This document shows, piece after piece, positions 50,537 through 58,658 of a stretch of DNA of 64,000 nt. Position 1 is the first letter of the stretch; every line of letters starts with the position of its first letter. Origin of the DNA: Vicinamibacteraceae bacterium (lineage in GTDB: Bacteria; Planctomycetota; Phycisphaerae; Phycisphaerales; UBA5793); the NCBI GenBank assembly GCA_011525805.1, contig WYBR01000096.1, forward strand, positions 1-64,000, written 5' to 3'. The notes under the pieces are model-generated. The model did no database searches, was not told the DNA's origin, and worked only from the letters and a program-made list of their open reading frames with translations. A program made the translations under genes and the position numbers.

Positions 50537-51167
50537 CAGAATGTCCAATCGAAGACTTCGGAATTCCGCGTGACCTCGAGCGCCCAGGACGCTGGCGGAC
50601 CATCCCAGTGGCGTGTGGGCATCCTCAGCCATACTGAGCGTCGAGGCCGACGCATCACGCGAGTTCTGCAGTGGCAGTGCAGCGCTCGTGCATCTTCATT
50701 TTCCCGGCACTGGACAAGGAGTCTTGTGCGCTGATGAAGATGCTCTGGTACGGCAGGGGCACATTCCACGGTAAAGGATAGCGCCTCTCCGCGAGCCATC
50801 GCAGGATGGGCATGCGAGTGCGCGAGAAATCGCAGAGCATCGACAGACCGATCCCTGAGAATCCGGTCCCCTTTGCGCGTTTGTCGGTGCTCCTGTGCTC
50901 GACGTGCTCGTGCGTTCTCCGTGTGCTCCTAGTGCTCAGCGTGTGGGGATACGCAAGGGGGTACTGTGAATTCCCGATTCCGTTGTACGACCTAGAGTGC
51001 TGCGCGCCCCTCTGTTTGCGGACGCATGGGTCGAGGCGATGGTGAAGGGGAAGGGGTGACGGCGGATGCTCTGGCGCAGGCGACGCACGCTCTACCTCGT
51101 GAAGGCCAACGACGACTTTGTGAGTGGTTGTTCCTGCAGCAGCGCTCCCATTGCATCTTCCGCGCAG
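50537..51167. other. Intergenic region, 631 bp, with inserted-segment boundary
   Basis: No gene recognised. 50885-50945 is a degenerate run of GTGCTC-type units (GTGCTCCTGTGCTCGACGTG and similar). The right copy of the 33-bp repeat is at 51025-51057. Confidence 0.5.
51025..51057 (+). repeat. 33-bp direct repeat, right copy
   Basis: Identical to 48978-49010 and read into a TGA stop, as if this were the original end of the AlkD-like gene. A further partial match with a 2-bp indel extends upstream (GCGGAC versus GCCGAC). Confidence 0.85.
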
Positions 51168-51584
51168 ATGGATTGCCCGTGGTGCGGTTGCGGGTGGCTC
51201 TTCTCATGCCTTTATTGCCACGGGGCTTTCACATTCGCCCGCGCGGTGCTGATGAGAGAGTCGCTTGAAGAACTCGCCGCCCACGAGGTGCCTCGAACGC
51301 AGAGGGTCGTGTCGATGCAGGGCGAGATTCGTGAAGAGGTCCTCATTCCAACCGTCGAGGACTGGATCGAAAAGATGCAGCCGCTGATCGGCGCTCTTGA
51401 ACTCGACAGGACGTACGTGTATTTCGACGGGCATGCGATCCCCGCGGATGCGAATGGCGTTCGGATGAAGGGCATGCGCCGATCGCATGACCTGAACTAC
51501 GTTCCGCAGGTGCGGGCATTGACGGATCCCTCTGCCGAGGCGCTGCTGCACGACATCAAGTACTGGACCGCGGAAGACGAATAG
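51168..51584 (+). CDS. Small protein with N-terminal zinc-binding cysteine cluster
   Basis: 138 residues from ATG 51168, chosen because MDCPWCGCGWLFSCLYC then starts the protein; ATG 51066 gives a longer version. The N-terminal cysteines (CPWCGC...CLYC) form a likely zinc site. The rest is acidic with conserved-looking segments VPRTQRVVSMQGEIREEVLI and ELDRTYVYFDGHAIPADANG. No family recognised. It lies just right of the inserted segment, so it was probably next to the AlkD-like gene originally. Confidence 0.6.
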   Translation: MDCPWCGCGWLFSCLYCHGAFTFARAVLMRESLEELAAHEVPRTQRVVSMQGEIREEVLIPTVEDWIEKMQPLIGALELDRTYVYFDGHAIPADANGVRMKGMRRSHDLNYVPQVRALTDPSAEALLHDIKYWTAEDE

Positions 51585-51681
51585 CACTCGTGGGAGCAAG
51601 CGGTGGACCCGGCCGCGCGGCAATGGAGCGAGCTCGCTCACGCTTCGGGCTCGCTTTGGGCCGTGTTGCACGTTCGTGTTT

Positions 51682-51763
51682 TCTCACGCAGAGGCGCTGA
51701 GGCCGCGGAGGCGGCGATTTCATTTGTGTCCGATCTCTGCGACCTCTGCGCCTCTGCGTGAGA
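51682..51763. repeat. 16-bp-arm inverted repeat
   Basis: TCTCACGCAGAGGCGC (51682-51697) and its exact complement GCGCCTCTGCGTGAGA (51748-51763) enclose 50 nt. Similar CTCTGCGTGAGA-type repeats are, to my knowledge, common in several bacterial phyla; their origin is not known to me. Confidence 0.7.
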
Positions 51764-51914
51764 TTGAGGTTTCTGCGCTCGACGCGCTCCCCTGCGCAGA
51801 GCCTCCGGGTCGCGGCTAACCAAAGCCGCGATCCCCTGATGCCTCGATGCCTTGATGCCTCTCCCTATTGCCGAGTGCCTAGTGCCGAGTGCCTGCTGCC
51901 CATTGCCTGCCCCC

Positions 51915-51920
51915 TACCAT
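51915..51920 (+). promoter_or_regulatory. Candidate -10 box for a leaderless BFD-like transcript
   Basis: TACCAT followed by five C and then ATG 51926; no Shine-Dalgarno. Confidence 0.4.
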
Positions 51921-51925
51921 CCCCC

Positions 51926-52219
51926 ATGCACCCCGATGAAGACGTCTGCCTCTGCTATCACGTCACGCAGCGCAAGATTGTCGCGTATCTCAAGCGCGAG
52001 GATCCGCCGGTGGCGTCGCTCATCAGCGAGTGCCTCGGCGCGGGGACGGGCTGCGGCTGGTGCATCCCCTACCTCAAGCGCCTGCACGAAATGCACCAGG
52101 CCGGGCAGGAGCCGGACCTCGCGATCTCGCCCGAGCGGTATGCGAAGCAGCGGCTCGACTACCACAAGACCGGCGAGCGCCCTGAAGGTGATGAGGGAGC
52201 CGAAGCCCACGTTCAGTGA
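51926..52219 (+). CDS. BFD-like [2Fe-2S] binding protein
   Basis: 97 residues. The cysteine pattern of bacterioferritin-associated ferredoxin-like domains is present: DVCLCYHVTQRKIVAYL (CxC) and ISECLGAGTGCGWCIPYL (CxxC), both within the first 60 residues. The domain binds a [2Fe-2S] cluster and serves iron release or electron transfer in other proteins. The last residues (EGAEAHVQ) and the TGA stop are supplied by the palindrome at 52206-52226, which suggests that the original C-terminus was replaced by an inserted repeat. Confidence 0.78.
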   Translation: MHPDEDVCLCYHVTQRKIVAYLKREDPPVASLISECLGAGTGCGWCIPYLKRLHEMHQAGQEPDLAISPERYAKQRLDYHKTGERPEGDEGAEAHVQ

Positions 52220-52226
52220 ACGTGGG
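52206..52226. repeat. Palindrome of the TCAnTGA family, providing a stop codon
   Basis: Arms CCCACGTTCA and TGAACGTGGG around a central G, preceded by GAAG. It nearly equals the element at 25217-25239. The TGA at 52217-52219 is the stop of the BFD-like gene. Confidence 0.7.
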
Positions 52227-52255
52227 ATTCGGCGCGTGCTGCAACACGCGCGCCG

Positions 52256-52687
52256 CTACTGCTCCAGCGCCGGCGCCACGCGATGCTTCCACACGATGCG
52301 CGAGACGACCTCGACCGCCTCGCGTCGATGCGTGAGCATGATGGCCGCGAAGGCGATCCAGATGATGAGCAGGCTGAGGCGTGTGCGGCGCGAGGTGATC
52401 CATGCCGCAATGCTCAGCGGCACGGCGATGAACGCCGAGCCGGCGAGCGCGAAGCCCAGCACCTGACGGTCGTACACCCAGAGAAGTTCGAGCAGCCCGC
52501 CGCGCAGCGGCGTCGAGTCCGCGAGGGTGAGAAACAGCGTGAGCGTGATGGTGTTGAGGACGAGGACGATCGTCGTGAGGAGGCCGGCGAAACGATGCAC
52601 GGCGGCGGCGGCCAAGGCGCGCATCCGACGGATGCGGCTGCGCGATCGTCTTCGAGTTGTGGCGGCGGCGCTACCGATCGACAGCAC
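52256..52687 (-). CDS. Small multi-pass membrane protein
   Basis: 143 residues with three or four hydrophobic segments (LLTTIVLVLNTITLTLFLTL, VLGFALAGSAFIAVPLSIAA, LSLLIIWIAFAAIMLTH) after a basic N-terminus. No family recognised. It starts 6 bp downstream of the hslV stop on the same strand, so it is probably in the hslUV operon. ATG 52624 is an alternative start. Confidence 0.65.
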   Translation of the reverse strand: MLSIGSAAATTRRRSRSRIRRMRALAAAAVHRFAGLLTTIVLVLNTITLTLFLTLADSTPLRGGLLELLWVYDRQVLGFALAGSAFIAVPLSIAAWITSRRTRLSLLIIWIAFAAIMLTHRREAVEVVSRIVWKHRVAPALEQ

Positions 52688-52693
52688 TCCGAT

Positions 52694-53269
52694 TCACAGC
52701 GTCAGCACCGTGATGTTCGTGTTCGTGTAGACGCAGATCTCGCCGGCGATGCGCAGACTCTCGCGCGCGACATCAGTCGCCGACATGGACGTGTGCTCGA
52801 GCAGCGCCCGGGCCGCGGCCTGGGCGTAGGCGCCGCCGCTGCCGATGGCGATGATGCCGTCGCCCGGCTCGATCACGTCGCCCTGGCCCGAGATCATCAG
52901 GCTCTGCTTCGCGTCCGACACCGCCAGCAGGCTTTCGAGGCGGCGCATCACGCGGTCGGTGCGCCACTGCTTGGCGAGTTCGATCGCGGCCTTCATGAGG
53001 TTCTGCGGCGAGGCCTTGAGGTGCGTCTCGAACCGGTCGAGCAACGCGAACGCATCCGCGGCCGAGCCGGCAAAACCCACGAGCACGCCGCGACCCTCCG
53101 CGCCGAGCGCATCGAGTTTTCGCACCTTGACCGCGTTGGCCTTGGCGACCGTCTGCCCCAGCGTCACCTGCCCGTCGCCGGCGATCGCAACCTGCCTGTC
53201 GCGGCGAACCGAGACGATCGTCGTCGCGTGAAAGACGGTCGGGCCTGCATGTCCGGCGCTGCCGTGCAT
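52694..53269 (-). CDS. hslV: ATP-dependent protease subunit HslV (ClpQ)
   Basis: 191 residues. The catalytic Thr follows a ~15-residue propeptide ([13 protein letters not shown]), a layout known in several lineages. [40 protein letters not shown] and [20 protein letters not shown] are diagnostic. HslV forms the two-ring proteolytic core that works with HslU in the cytoplasm. It lies 10 bp downstream of hslU. Confidence 0.96.
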   Translation of the reverse strand: MHGSAGHAGPTVFHATTIVSVRRDRQVAIAGDGQVTLGQTVAKANAVKVRKLDALGAEGRGVLVGFAGSAADAFALLDRFETHLKASPQNLMKAAIELAKQWRTDRVMRRLESLLAVSDAKQSLMISGQGDVIEPGDGIIAIGSGGAYAQAAARALLEHTSMSATDVARESLRIAGEICVYTNTNITVLTL

Positions 53270-53279
53270 CGCGGTCTCC

Positions 53280-54650
53280 TCACAGGACGAATCGGCTCAG
53301 GTCTTCGTCGGCCACGATCGATTCGAGTTCCTCCCGCACCATCGCGGCGGTAATGCGGACCTGAGTCTCGCCCCGAGCCGGCATGTCCGGCGCGTCGAAA
53401 CTGATCTTCTCAAAGAGGCGCTCGACGATCGTCATGAGCCTCCGCGCGCCGATGTTCTCCATCATCGAGTTGGCGCGGGCGGCGACGTCGGCCATGGCGT
53501 CGATCGCATCATCCTCGATCTCGATGTTCAGCCCTTCGGTTTCGAGCAGCGCCTGCTGCTGCTTGAGCAGCGAGTGCTCCGGCTCGCGGAGGATGCGGAT
53601 GAAGTCGTCGCGCTTCAGGCCGGCGAGTTCGACGCGGATCGGGAAGCGTCCCTGGAGTTCCGGCATCAGGTCGCTGACCGTGGCGGAGTGAAATGCGCCG
53701 GCGGCGATGAAGAGGATGTGGTCGGTCTGCACCATGCCGTGCCGCGTGGCGACGCTCGAACCCTCGACGATCGGAAGAAGGTCGCGCTGCACGCCTTGGC
53801 GCGAGACATCCGCCCCGCCGACGGCCCCCTTGGGCGAGGCGGCGATCTTGTCGATCTCATCGAGGAAGATGATGCCCGACTGCTCGGTGCGCGCGATCGC
53901 CTGCTGGATCATCTTGTCGCGGTCGATGAGTTTGTCCGTCTCTTCTTCGAGCAGCAGGCGCCTTGCCTCGCGCACCGAGACCTTGCGCATCTTGTGCCGC
54001 GCCGGCATGAGTTGTTCGAGCATGCTCGTCACGCCCGGGTCGAGTTGGTCCGGCCCCATGCCGCCGATGAGCGGAATGGACTGCGCCTCGCGCACGGTCA
54101 GTTCGATCTCGCGCTCGTCAAAGACGCCCTGGCGGAGGCGTTCGAGCATGCGGTCGCGGGTGGTGCGGCTCGTCTCTTCGCCGCCGACTGCGGACTCTTC
54201 GGCGCTGACGTAGCCGCCGGCGGAAGGCTCCCGGCCGAGGAGGATGGAGACAAGGCGCTGCTCGACGGCCTCCTGCGCTTTGGCCTTGACGGTCTCAGCC
54301 TGCTCGGTGCGGACCATCTTGATGGCGAGGTCGAGCAGGTCGCGGATCATGGAGTCGACGTCGCGGCCGTGGTAGCCGACTTCGGTGAACTTGGTCGCCT
54401 CGATCTTGATGAAGGGGGCATCGACGAGCCGGGCGAGGCGGCGGGCGATTTCGGTCTTGCCGACGCCCGTCGGGCCGACCATGATGATGTTGCGCGGCGC
54501 GACTTCGCGGGCGAGGTCGCCTTCGAGGCGCTGCCTCCGCCAGCGGTTGCGCACCGCGATGGCGACGGCCCGCTTGGCTTCGCCCTGGCCGATGATGTAC
54601 TTGTCCAGTTCCGCGACGATCTCGCGCGGCGTGAGTTCACGTGGCGTCAT
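53280..54650 (-). CDS. hslU: ATP-dependent protease ATPase subunit HslU (ClpY)
   Basis: 456 residues. Walker [40 protein letters not shown] before the inserted I domain, Walker [13 protein letters not shown], and sensor region [15 protein letters not shown]. The C-terminal end [13 protein letters not shown] fits the tail that docks into HslV. It unfolds substrates for HslV. First gene of the hslUV unit. Confidence 0.96.
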   Translation of the reverse strand: MTPRELTPREIVAELDKYIIGQGEAKRAVAIAVRNRWRRQRLEGDLAREVAPRNIIMVGPTGVGKTEIARRLARLVDAPFIKIEATKFTEVGYHGRDVDSMIRDLLDLAIKMVRTEQAETVKAKAQEAVEQRLVSILLGREPSAGGYVSAEESAVGGEETSRTTRDRMLERLRQGVFDEREIELTVREAQSIPLIGGMGPDQLDPGVTSMLEQLMPARHKMRKVSVREARRLLLEEETDKLIDRDKMIQQAIARTEQSGIIFLDEIDKIAASPKGAVGGADVSRQGVQRDLLPIVEGSSVATRHGMVQTDHILFIAAGAFHSATVSDLMPELQGRFPIRVELAGLKRDDFIRILREPEHSLLKQQQALLETEGLNIEIEDDAIDAMADVAARANSMMENIGARRLMTIVERLFEKISFDAPDMPARGETQVRITAAMVREELESIVADEDLSRFVL

Positions 54651-54703
54651 TGGAGCGATCGTAGGCGCGGGCGGGGGCGACCCTGCCTCTCAGGGGTCCG
54701 CCC

Positions 54704-54709
54704 TACCAT
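54704..54709 (+). promoter_or_regulatory. Candidate -10 box for a leaderless transcript
   Basis: TACCAT followed by 8 nt and ATG 54718; no Shine-Dalgarno. Confidence 0.4.
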
Positions 54710-54717
54710 GTTCCGCC

Positions 54718-55650
54718 ATGGCCTTCTACAAGGTTGATGAGTACTACACATCCCGTGGACTGGCGGCGCCGGGGGTGATCGGCGACGACCGGTCCTGCAT
54801 CGCGTGCGGGTACGCGCTGCGCGGCCTGCGCGAGGGGCAGCGGTGTCCGGAGTGCGGCCGGCCGATCCTCGCCATCCGCGCCGAGGGGCTCGCTGAGGCG
54901 CAGACCGCCCATCTGCGGCGGCTGGCGCGGGCGCTGCTGCCGGGCGTGCTCGCATGGGCCGGTGCGATGCTGCTCTGGTTCTGGGTTTTCTATGGCCTGC
55001 TCGGCTCGGTCATCGTCTATGTGGCGGCGTTCACGGTCGTGTGCGCCCTTGTTTCGATCTTCGGGGCGACGGCGGTCTGGCCGCAGATTCACTCGCCGCG
55101 CCATCGCGCGGAGCATCGCCTGCCGGCGGCGCTGCGCGGCGTGCTGCTGGCGGCCATCGCCCTCACGGGCGCGCTGCTGCTCGTTCGCACGCGCTGGAGG
55201 ACTCCGGTCGACCCCGGCGCGCTCATCACGCTGGCCGCGTTCGTGGCGCTGGCGTGGCTCGGGCTGCAGACGCTCACCTGCCTGCTCCTTCGGCAGGTGG
55301 CGATCGCCGGCCACGATGATGCGCTCGCGGACCGGTTCTGGAACATCTCCTGGGCCATCGGGCTGTGCGCCGCGTTCTGGGCGCCTTTCTTCGCGCTCAC
55401 GCAGACCATTCAGACGCGCAGCGGCTTCGTGCCGGTCTGCTGCATGAGCGGCTACCTCGTGGCGATCGGCCTGCTGGCGGCGCAACTCTTCTTCGCGCAC
55501 TCGCTCCTCCAGGTGCGCGCGATGGTGCGCTGGAGTCTGCGCTACCGCGAGCAGTTCGACGACAAGACGAGGCGCATGATGAAGCGCGTCGAAGAAGGAC
55601 GGCAGGTCGGCGAGTCGGGCGGAACGGCCCTCGCGCGCGACGCCGAGTAA
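54718..55650 (+). CDS. Zinc-ribbon multi-pass membrane protein
   Basis: 310 residues from ATG 54718. After MAFYKVDEYYTSRG comes a zinc ribbon SCIACGYALRGLREGQRCPE with CxxC pairs, then about six membrane helices (LPGVLAWAGAMLLWFWVFY, GLLGSVIVYVAAFTVVCALV, VLLAAIALTGALLLVRTRW and others). The layout matches the protein at 12281-13195. Function unknown; the pattern is common in Planctomycetes. It is divergent from hslU, and its transcript may be leaderless. Confidence 0.75.
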   Translation: MAFYKVDEYYTSRGLAAPGVIGDDRSCIACGYALRGLREGQRCPECGRPILAIRAEGLAEAQTAHLRRLARALLPGVLAWAGAMLLWFWVFYGLLGSVIVYVAAFTVVCALVSIFGATAVWPQIHSPRHRAEHRLPAALRGVLLAAIALTGALLLVRTRWRTPVDPGALITLAAFVALAWLGLQTLTCLLLRQVAIAGHDDALADRFWNISWAIGLCAAFWAPFFALTQTIQTRSGFVPVCCMSGYLVAIGLLAAQLFFAHSLLQVRAMVRWSLRYREQFDDKTRRMMKRVEEGRQVGESGGTALARDAE

Positions 55651-55679
55651 GCGTGGTGTCAACCGCGGCGCGGCCCGCT

Positions 55680-55685
55680 TACGAT
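55680..55685 (+). promoter_or_regulatory. Candidate -10 box for a leaderless transcript
   Basis: TACGAT followed by 8 nt and ATG 55694; no Shine-Dalgarno. It lies 29 bp past the stop of the upstream gene. Confidence 0.35.
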
Positions 55686-55693
55686 CATGCGCC

Positions 55694-56728
55694 ATGGCGG
55701 AATCACGGACAGATCGGCCGTTGCGCGTCGGAGTGGTGGGGGTCGGCCGCATGGGCCGGCACCACGCGCGGCAGTACGCGCAGATGGAGCAGGTGGACCT
55801 CGTCGGCGTGGTCGACGCGGACGCCTCACGCGCCGCTGCCGCCGCGGAACAGTTCGGCACGCGCGCCTTTCCCGACGAGGCGGCGCTGATCGAGGCCGGC
55901 GCCGAGGCGGTGACGGTGGCCGTCCCGACGCGCGACCACCGCCGCGTCGCCGAGCCGCTTCTCCGCGCCGGCGTGGCGTGCCTCATCGAAAAGCCGCTGG
56001 CGCCCAACGTCGAGGAAGCGCGGCAACTGGCCGACCTCGCCGACGCCACGGGAACGATCCTCCAGGTCGGGCACATCGAGCGCTACAACCCCGCGGTGCG
56101 GGCGCTGGCGGCCCACTCCGACCTCGCGCCGCGCTTCATCGAGGTGCATCGCGTCAGCCCGATGACGTTCCGCAGCGTGGACGTGGGCGTGGTGCTCGAC
56201 ATGATGATCCACGACCTCGACGTCGTGCTCATGCTCACCGGCGGCGAGCCGGCGCGGGTGCAGGCGAGCGCGGTGGCGGTGCTCGGCGCGGCGGAGGATG
56301 TGTGCAACGCGAGGCTCGAGTTCCCGACCGGCTGCGTCGCCAACATCACCGCCAGCCGTCTCGCGCTCAAGACCGAGCGCAAGATCCGCATCGTCGCGGA
56401 GGACGCCTACGCGAGCGTGGACTTCGCGAAGAAGGCGGGGCTGATGATCCGCCGCACCGCCAACGAGGAACAGTTGGCGCGCGTGCGCCGCGAACTCGCC
56501 GCCGGCCGCGACCTCTCCGACCTCGATTACACCGATCTCGTGAACATCGAGCCGCTCGAGGTGGATGACGCCGACCAGTTGCAGATGCAGTTGCGCGACT
56601 TCGTGCGCGTGGTGCGCGAGGGGGGCCGGCCGGAGGTGGATGTCCACGCGGGTTTCGCCGCGGTGCGCACGGCCGAGCGCATCGTCGCCGCCGCCCGCGA
56701 GCACGCGGCGAGCATCAGGCCCAGGTGA
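55694..56728 (+). CDS. Gfo/Idh/MocA-family NAD(P)-dependent oxidoreductase
   Basis: 344 residues. Rossmann fold VGVVGVGRMGRHHARQYAQM, then VAVPTRDHRRVAEPLLRAGV and the signature CLIEKPLAPNVEEAR, and the second-domain motif VGHIERYNPAVRAL with MMIHDLDVVLMLTGGEP. Family members oxidise or reduce sugar nucleotides and other polyols. In other bacteria similar enzymes sit beside lpx genes and act in diaminosugar lipid A synthesis; that link is not visible here. Confidence 0.9.
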   Translation: MAESRTDRPLRVGVVGVGRMGRHHARQYAQMEQVDLVGVVDADASRAAAAAEQFGTRAFPDEAALIEAGAEAVTVAVPTRDHRRVAEPLLRAGVACLIEKPLAPNVEEARQLADLADATGTILQVGHIERYNPAVRALAAHSDLAPRFIEVHRVSPMTFRSVDVGVVLDMMIHDLDVVLMLTGGEPARVQASAVAVLGAAEDVCNARLEFPTGCVANITASRLALKTERKIRIVAEDAYASVDFAKKAGLMIRRTANEEQLARVRRELAAGRDLSDLDYTDLVNIEPLEVDDADQLQMQLRDFVRVVREGGRPEVDVHAGFAAVRTAERIVAAAREHAASIRPR

Positions 56729-56872
56729 GGGTCGGCGCCGCGCGTTCGCACTCTGTTTGCGGGGGAAACTGCCGGGATTCGGCGTGGGGCCGCGATTCCC
56801 CGGCGCGCGGGCGCCTCCGATCCTGTAGAATGGTGGGAGACTCTCGCCGCCGCGCTTTCCGGGAGGGGCATC

Positions 56873-58435
56873 ATGCGACTCACTTCGGCCCGGGCGATTG
56901 AATGCGTCACGAAAGCGTGGATGTTCTTGTCCGCGATCGCGCTTCTGCTCGGCGGGGCAGCGCCTTGCTCCGCTCGCCAGTGTAATGGCTGGGAGGAGAT
57001 TCTGGCCGCCGGACCAGCCGCCCGATCGCAGTTCTGCATGGTTTACATGGACCGCGCCCGGAAGACCCTGCTGTTCGGCGGCCAGGGGCGCGAGGGCGAA
57101 GTGTGGGTCAAGTACGACGACACATGGACCTGGGACGGCGCTGAATGGACGCAACTTCAGGTTGCGGGTCCCACGCCGCGCGTCGGCGCCAACATCGCCT
57201 ACGACCCGCTGCGCGACCGCGTTCTGCTCTACGGCGGGCTGACCTCAGCCGGAAGACCGACCGACACATGGGAGTGGGACGGGCAGCGCTGGCGGCTGCT
57301 CTCGGAAACCGGGCCGGAGATCGTCGGAGAGCGCTCGATGGCGTTCGACCCCTCGATCGGCAGGATCATCCTCTTCGACGGTCGGACGGGACGGCCGTCG
57401 AAAACCTGGGTCTGGACCGGCCACATCTGGCTGCTCATCGCCACCAATGGTCCGGCCGTTTCGAGTTACGCCCTGGTGACCGATACGGCGCAGGGGCGCA
57501 TCGTCATGATCACGGACACGTCCTACCGCGAGATCTGGGAGTGGAACGGCAGCGCCTGGCACTGGATTGCGAAGCACCAGGGTCCGGAACTCTGGTACAA
57601 GTTCGATGCGGCCTTTGACGCATCGCGCAGCGCGATCCTCGTCACCGGCGGCGCTTACGATGGAAACTACAACGATGAGACGTGGGAGTGGAACGGTCAG
57701 GACTGGTCGCTTCTCGCCAAGGAGCCGCGGCTGGCGCGTTACTCTCACCGAATGGTCTATGACGCCTCGAGAGACCGCCTCGTGCTCTTCGGCGGATACA
57801 ACGACTTGGGGCGCTTCGCGGACACCTGGGAAGCGGATGCGGACACTTTCCTTTCGATCATCGAGCAGCCGCGTTCCATTGTCGCGATTCCCGGCCATGA
57901 CGCGGGGTTTTCGGTTCGCACCGTCGGCTCGGGGCCGATGGCCTATCAGTGGCGCAAGGACGGCGAGGCGCTGGAGGACGGCGGACGCATCTCCGGCAGC
58001 CGAACCGCCGGGCTGCGCATTGAAGACGTCGGTGAATCTGATGTCGGCGCCTACGACGTTCTCGTGCGGCGCGAGTGCGGCGAGCGCCTCAGCGAGTCAG
58101 CCAGTCTGACGCTGCGTGTGATGCCGCTCCTCGAGGTGGGCGGACACTGTCCCGGGCAAGTCGGAGTGCGGCTGACCCGCGCGCGGCCGAACGGATCGGC
58201 CTTGCTGATCTATGGGGGAACTCGACGAGAGTGGTTCCAGTGGATTGAGCCTTGCGGGCCGATGTACCTTGAGATCGGGCCGCCCGGGGCAGCGCTGATC
58301 GGGTTCTTCCGCGTCGATGAATCCGGCTCGGTCAACCTTCGCGGCTACGCCGGACCGGGGCGATGCAGTGGCTACCTGCAGTTTGTCGATCTTCGCCAGT
58401 GCCTGCTTTCAAACGTGGTGGAAGTGCCTGACTGA
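56873..58435 (+). CDS. Secreted Kelch-repeat / Ig-like protein with shared C-terminal domain
   Basis: 520 residues; ATG 56873 follows GGGAGGGG. A signal peptide (ALLLGGAAPCSA) is followed by about five Kelch-type blades (TWTWDGAEWTQLQVAGPTPR, DTWEWDGQRWRLLSETGP, RIILFDGRTG, ETWEWNGQDWSLLAKEP). Residues ~330-420 are an Ig-like domain (FSVRTVGSGPMAYQWRKDGE, LRIEDVGESDVGAYDVLV). The last ~95 residues match the C-terminal domain of the SBBP protein (GHCPGQVGVRLTRARPNGSA, SGYLQFVDLRQC). Probably surface-exposed. A TAGAAT box lies 43 bp upstream. Confidence 0.85.
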   Translation: MRLTSARAIECVTKAWMFLSAIALLLGGAAPCSARQCNGWEEILAAGPAARSQFCMVYMDRARKTLLFGGQGREGEVWVKYDDTWTWDGAEWTQLQVAGPTPRVGANIAYDPLRDRVLLYGGLTSAGRPTDTWEWDGQRWRLLSETGPEIVGERSMAFDPSIGRIILFDGRTGRPSKTWVWTGHIWLLIATNGPAVSSYALVTDTAQGRIVMITDTSYREIWEWNGSAWHWIAKHQGPELWYKFDAAFDASRSAILVTGGAYDGNYNDETWEWNGQDWSLLAKEPRLARYSHRMVYDASRDRLVLFGGYNDLGRFADTWEADADTFLSIIEQPRSIVAIPGHDAGFSVRTVGSGPMAYQWRKDGEALEDGGRISGSRTAGLRIEDVGESDVGAYDVLVRRECGERLSESASLTLRVMPLLEVGGHCPGQVGVRLTRARPNGSALLIYGGTRREWFQWIEPCGPMYLEIGPPGAALIGFFRVDESGSVNLRGYAGPGRCSGYLQFVDLRQCLLSNVVEVPD

Positions 58436-58498
58436 CGCCCGGGAGACGCGGTCGGGGCCTTTCCCGCGATGTGATCGAAGAGTGAATCTTCGCTCGAT

Positions 58499-58648
58499 GC
58501 ACCCCACGATTCGCGGGGCCTCATCGTGAGATGCGCCCCACGATTCGCTCGAAGCCTCGCTCATCGTGAAACGCACCCCACGATTCGCTCGAAGACTCGC
58601 TCATCGTGAAACGCACCCCACGATTCGCTCGAAGACTCGCTCATCGTG
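58499..58648. repeat. Tandem 40-bp hairpin repeats
   Basis: Three full 40-bp units and one shorter diverged unit. Each holds CACGAT...ATCGTG, so each unit can fold as a hairpin with a TCGCTCGAAGACTCGCTC-type loop. They adjoin without spacers. They lie between the convergent Kelch and M48 genes. Confidence 0.8.
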
Positions 58649-58658
58649 GGCGTGGGCA

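Larger units (their letters stand above)
51585..51925. other. Intergenic region, 341 bp, repeat-rich
   Basis: No gene. Contains the inverted repeat at 51682-51763, then a degenerate run of ATGCCT / GTGCCT units at 51838-51910 (ATGCCTCGATGCCTTGATGC and similar). Confidence 0.55.

Noticed and set aside
49011-51024. Insertion sequence
   Set aside because: No transposase, terminal inverted repeats or short target-site duplication was seen; the 33-bp repeat fits site-specific integration better.
58499-58648. Possible CRISPR array
   Set aside because: The 40-bp units follow each other directly with no unique spacers, and no cas gene is near.
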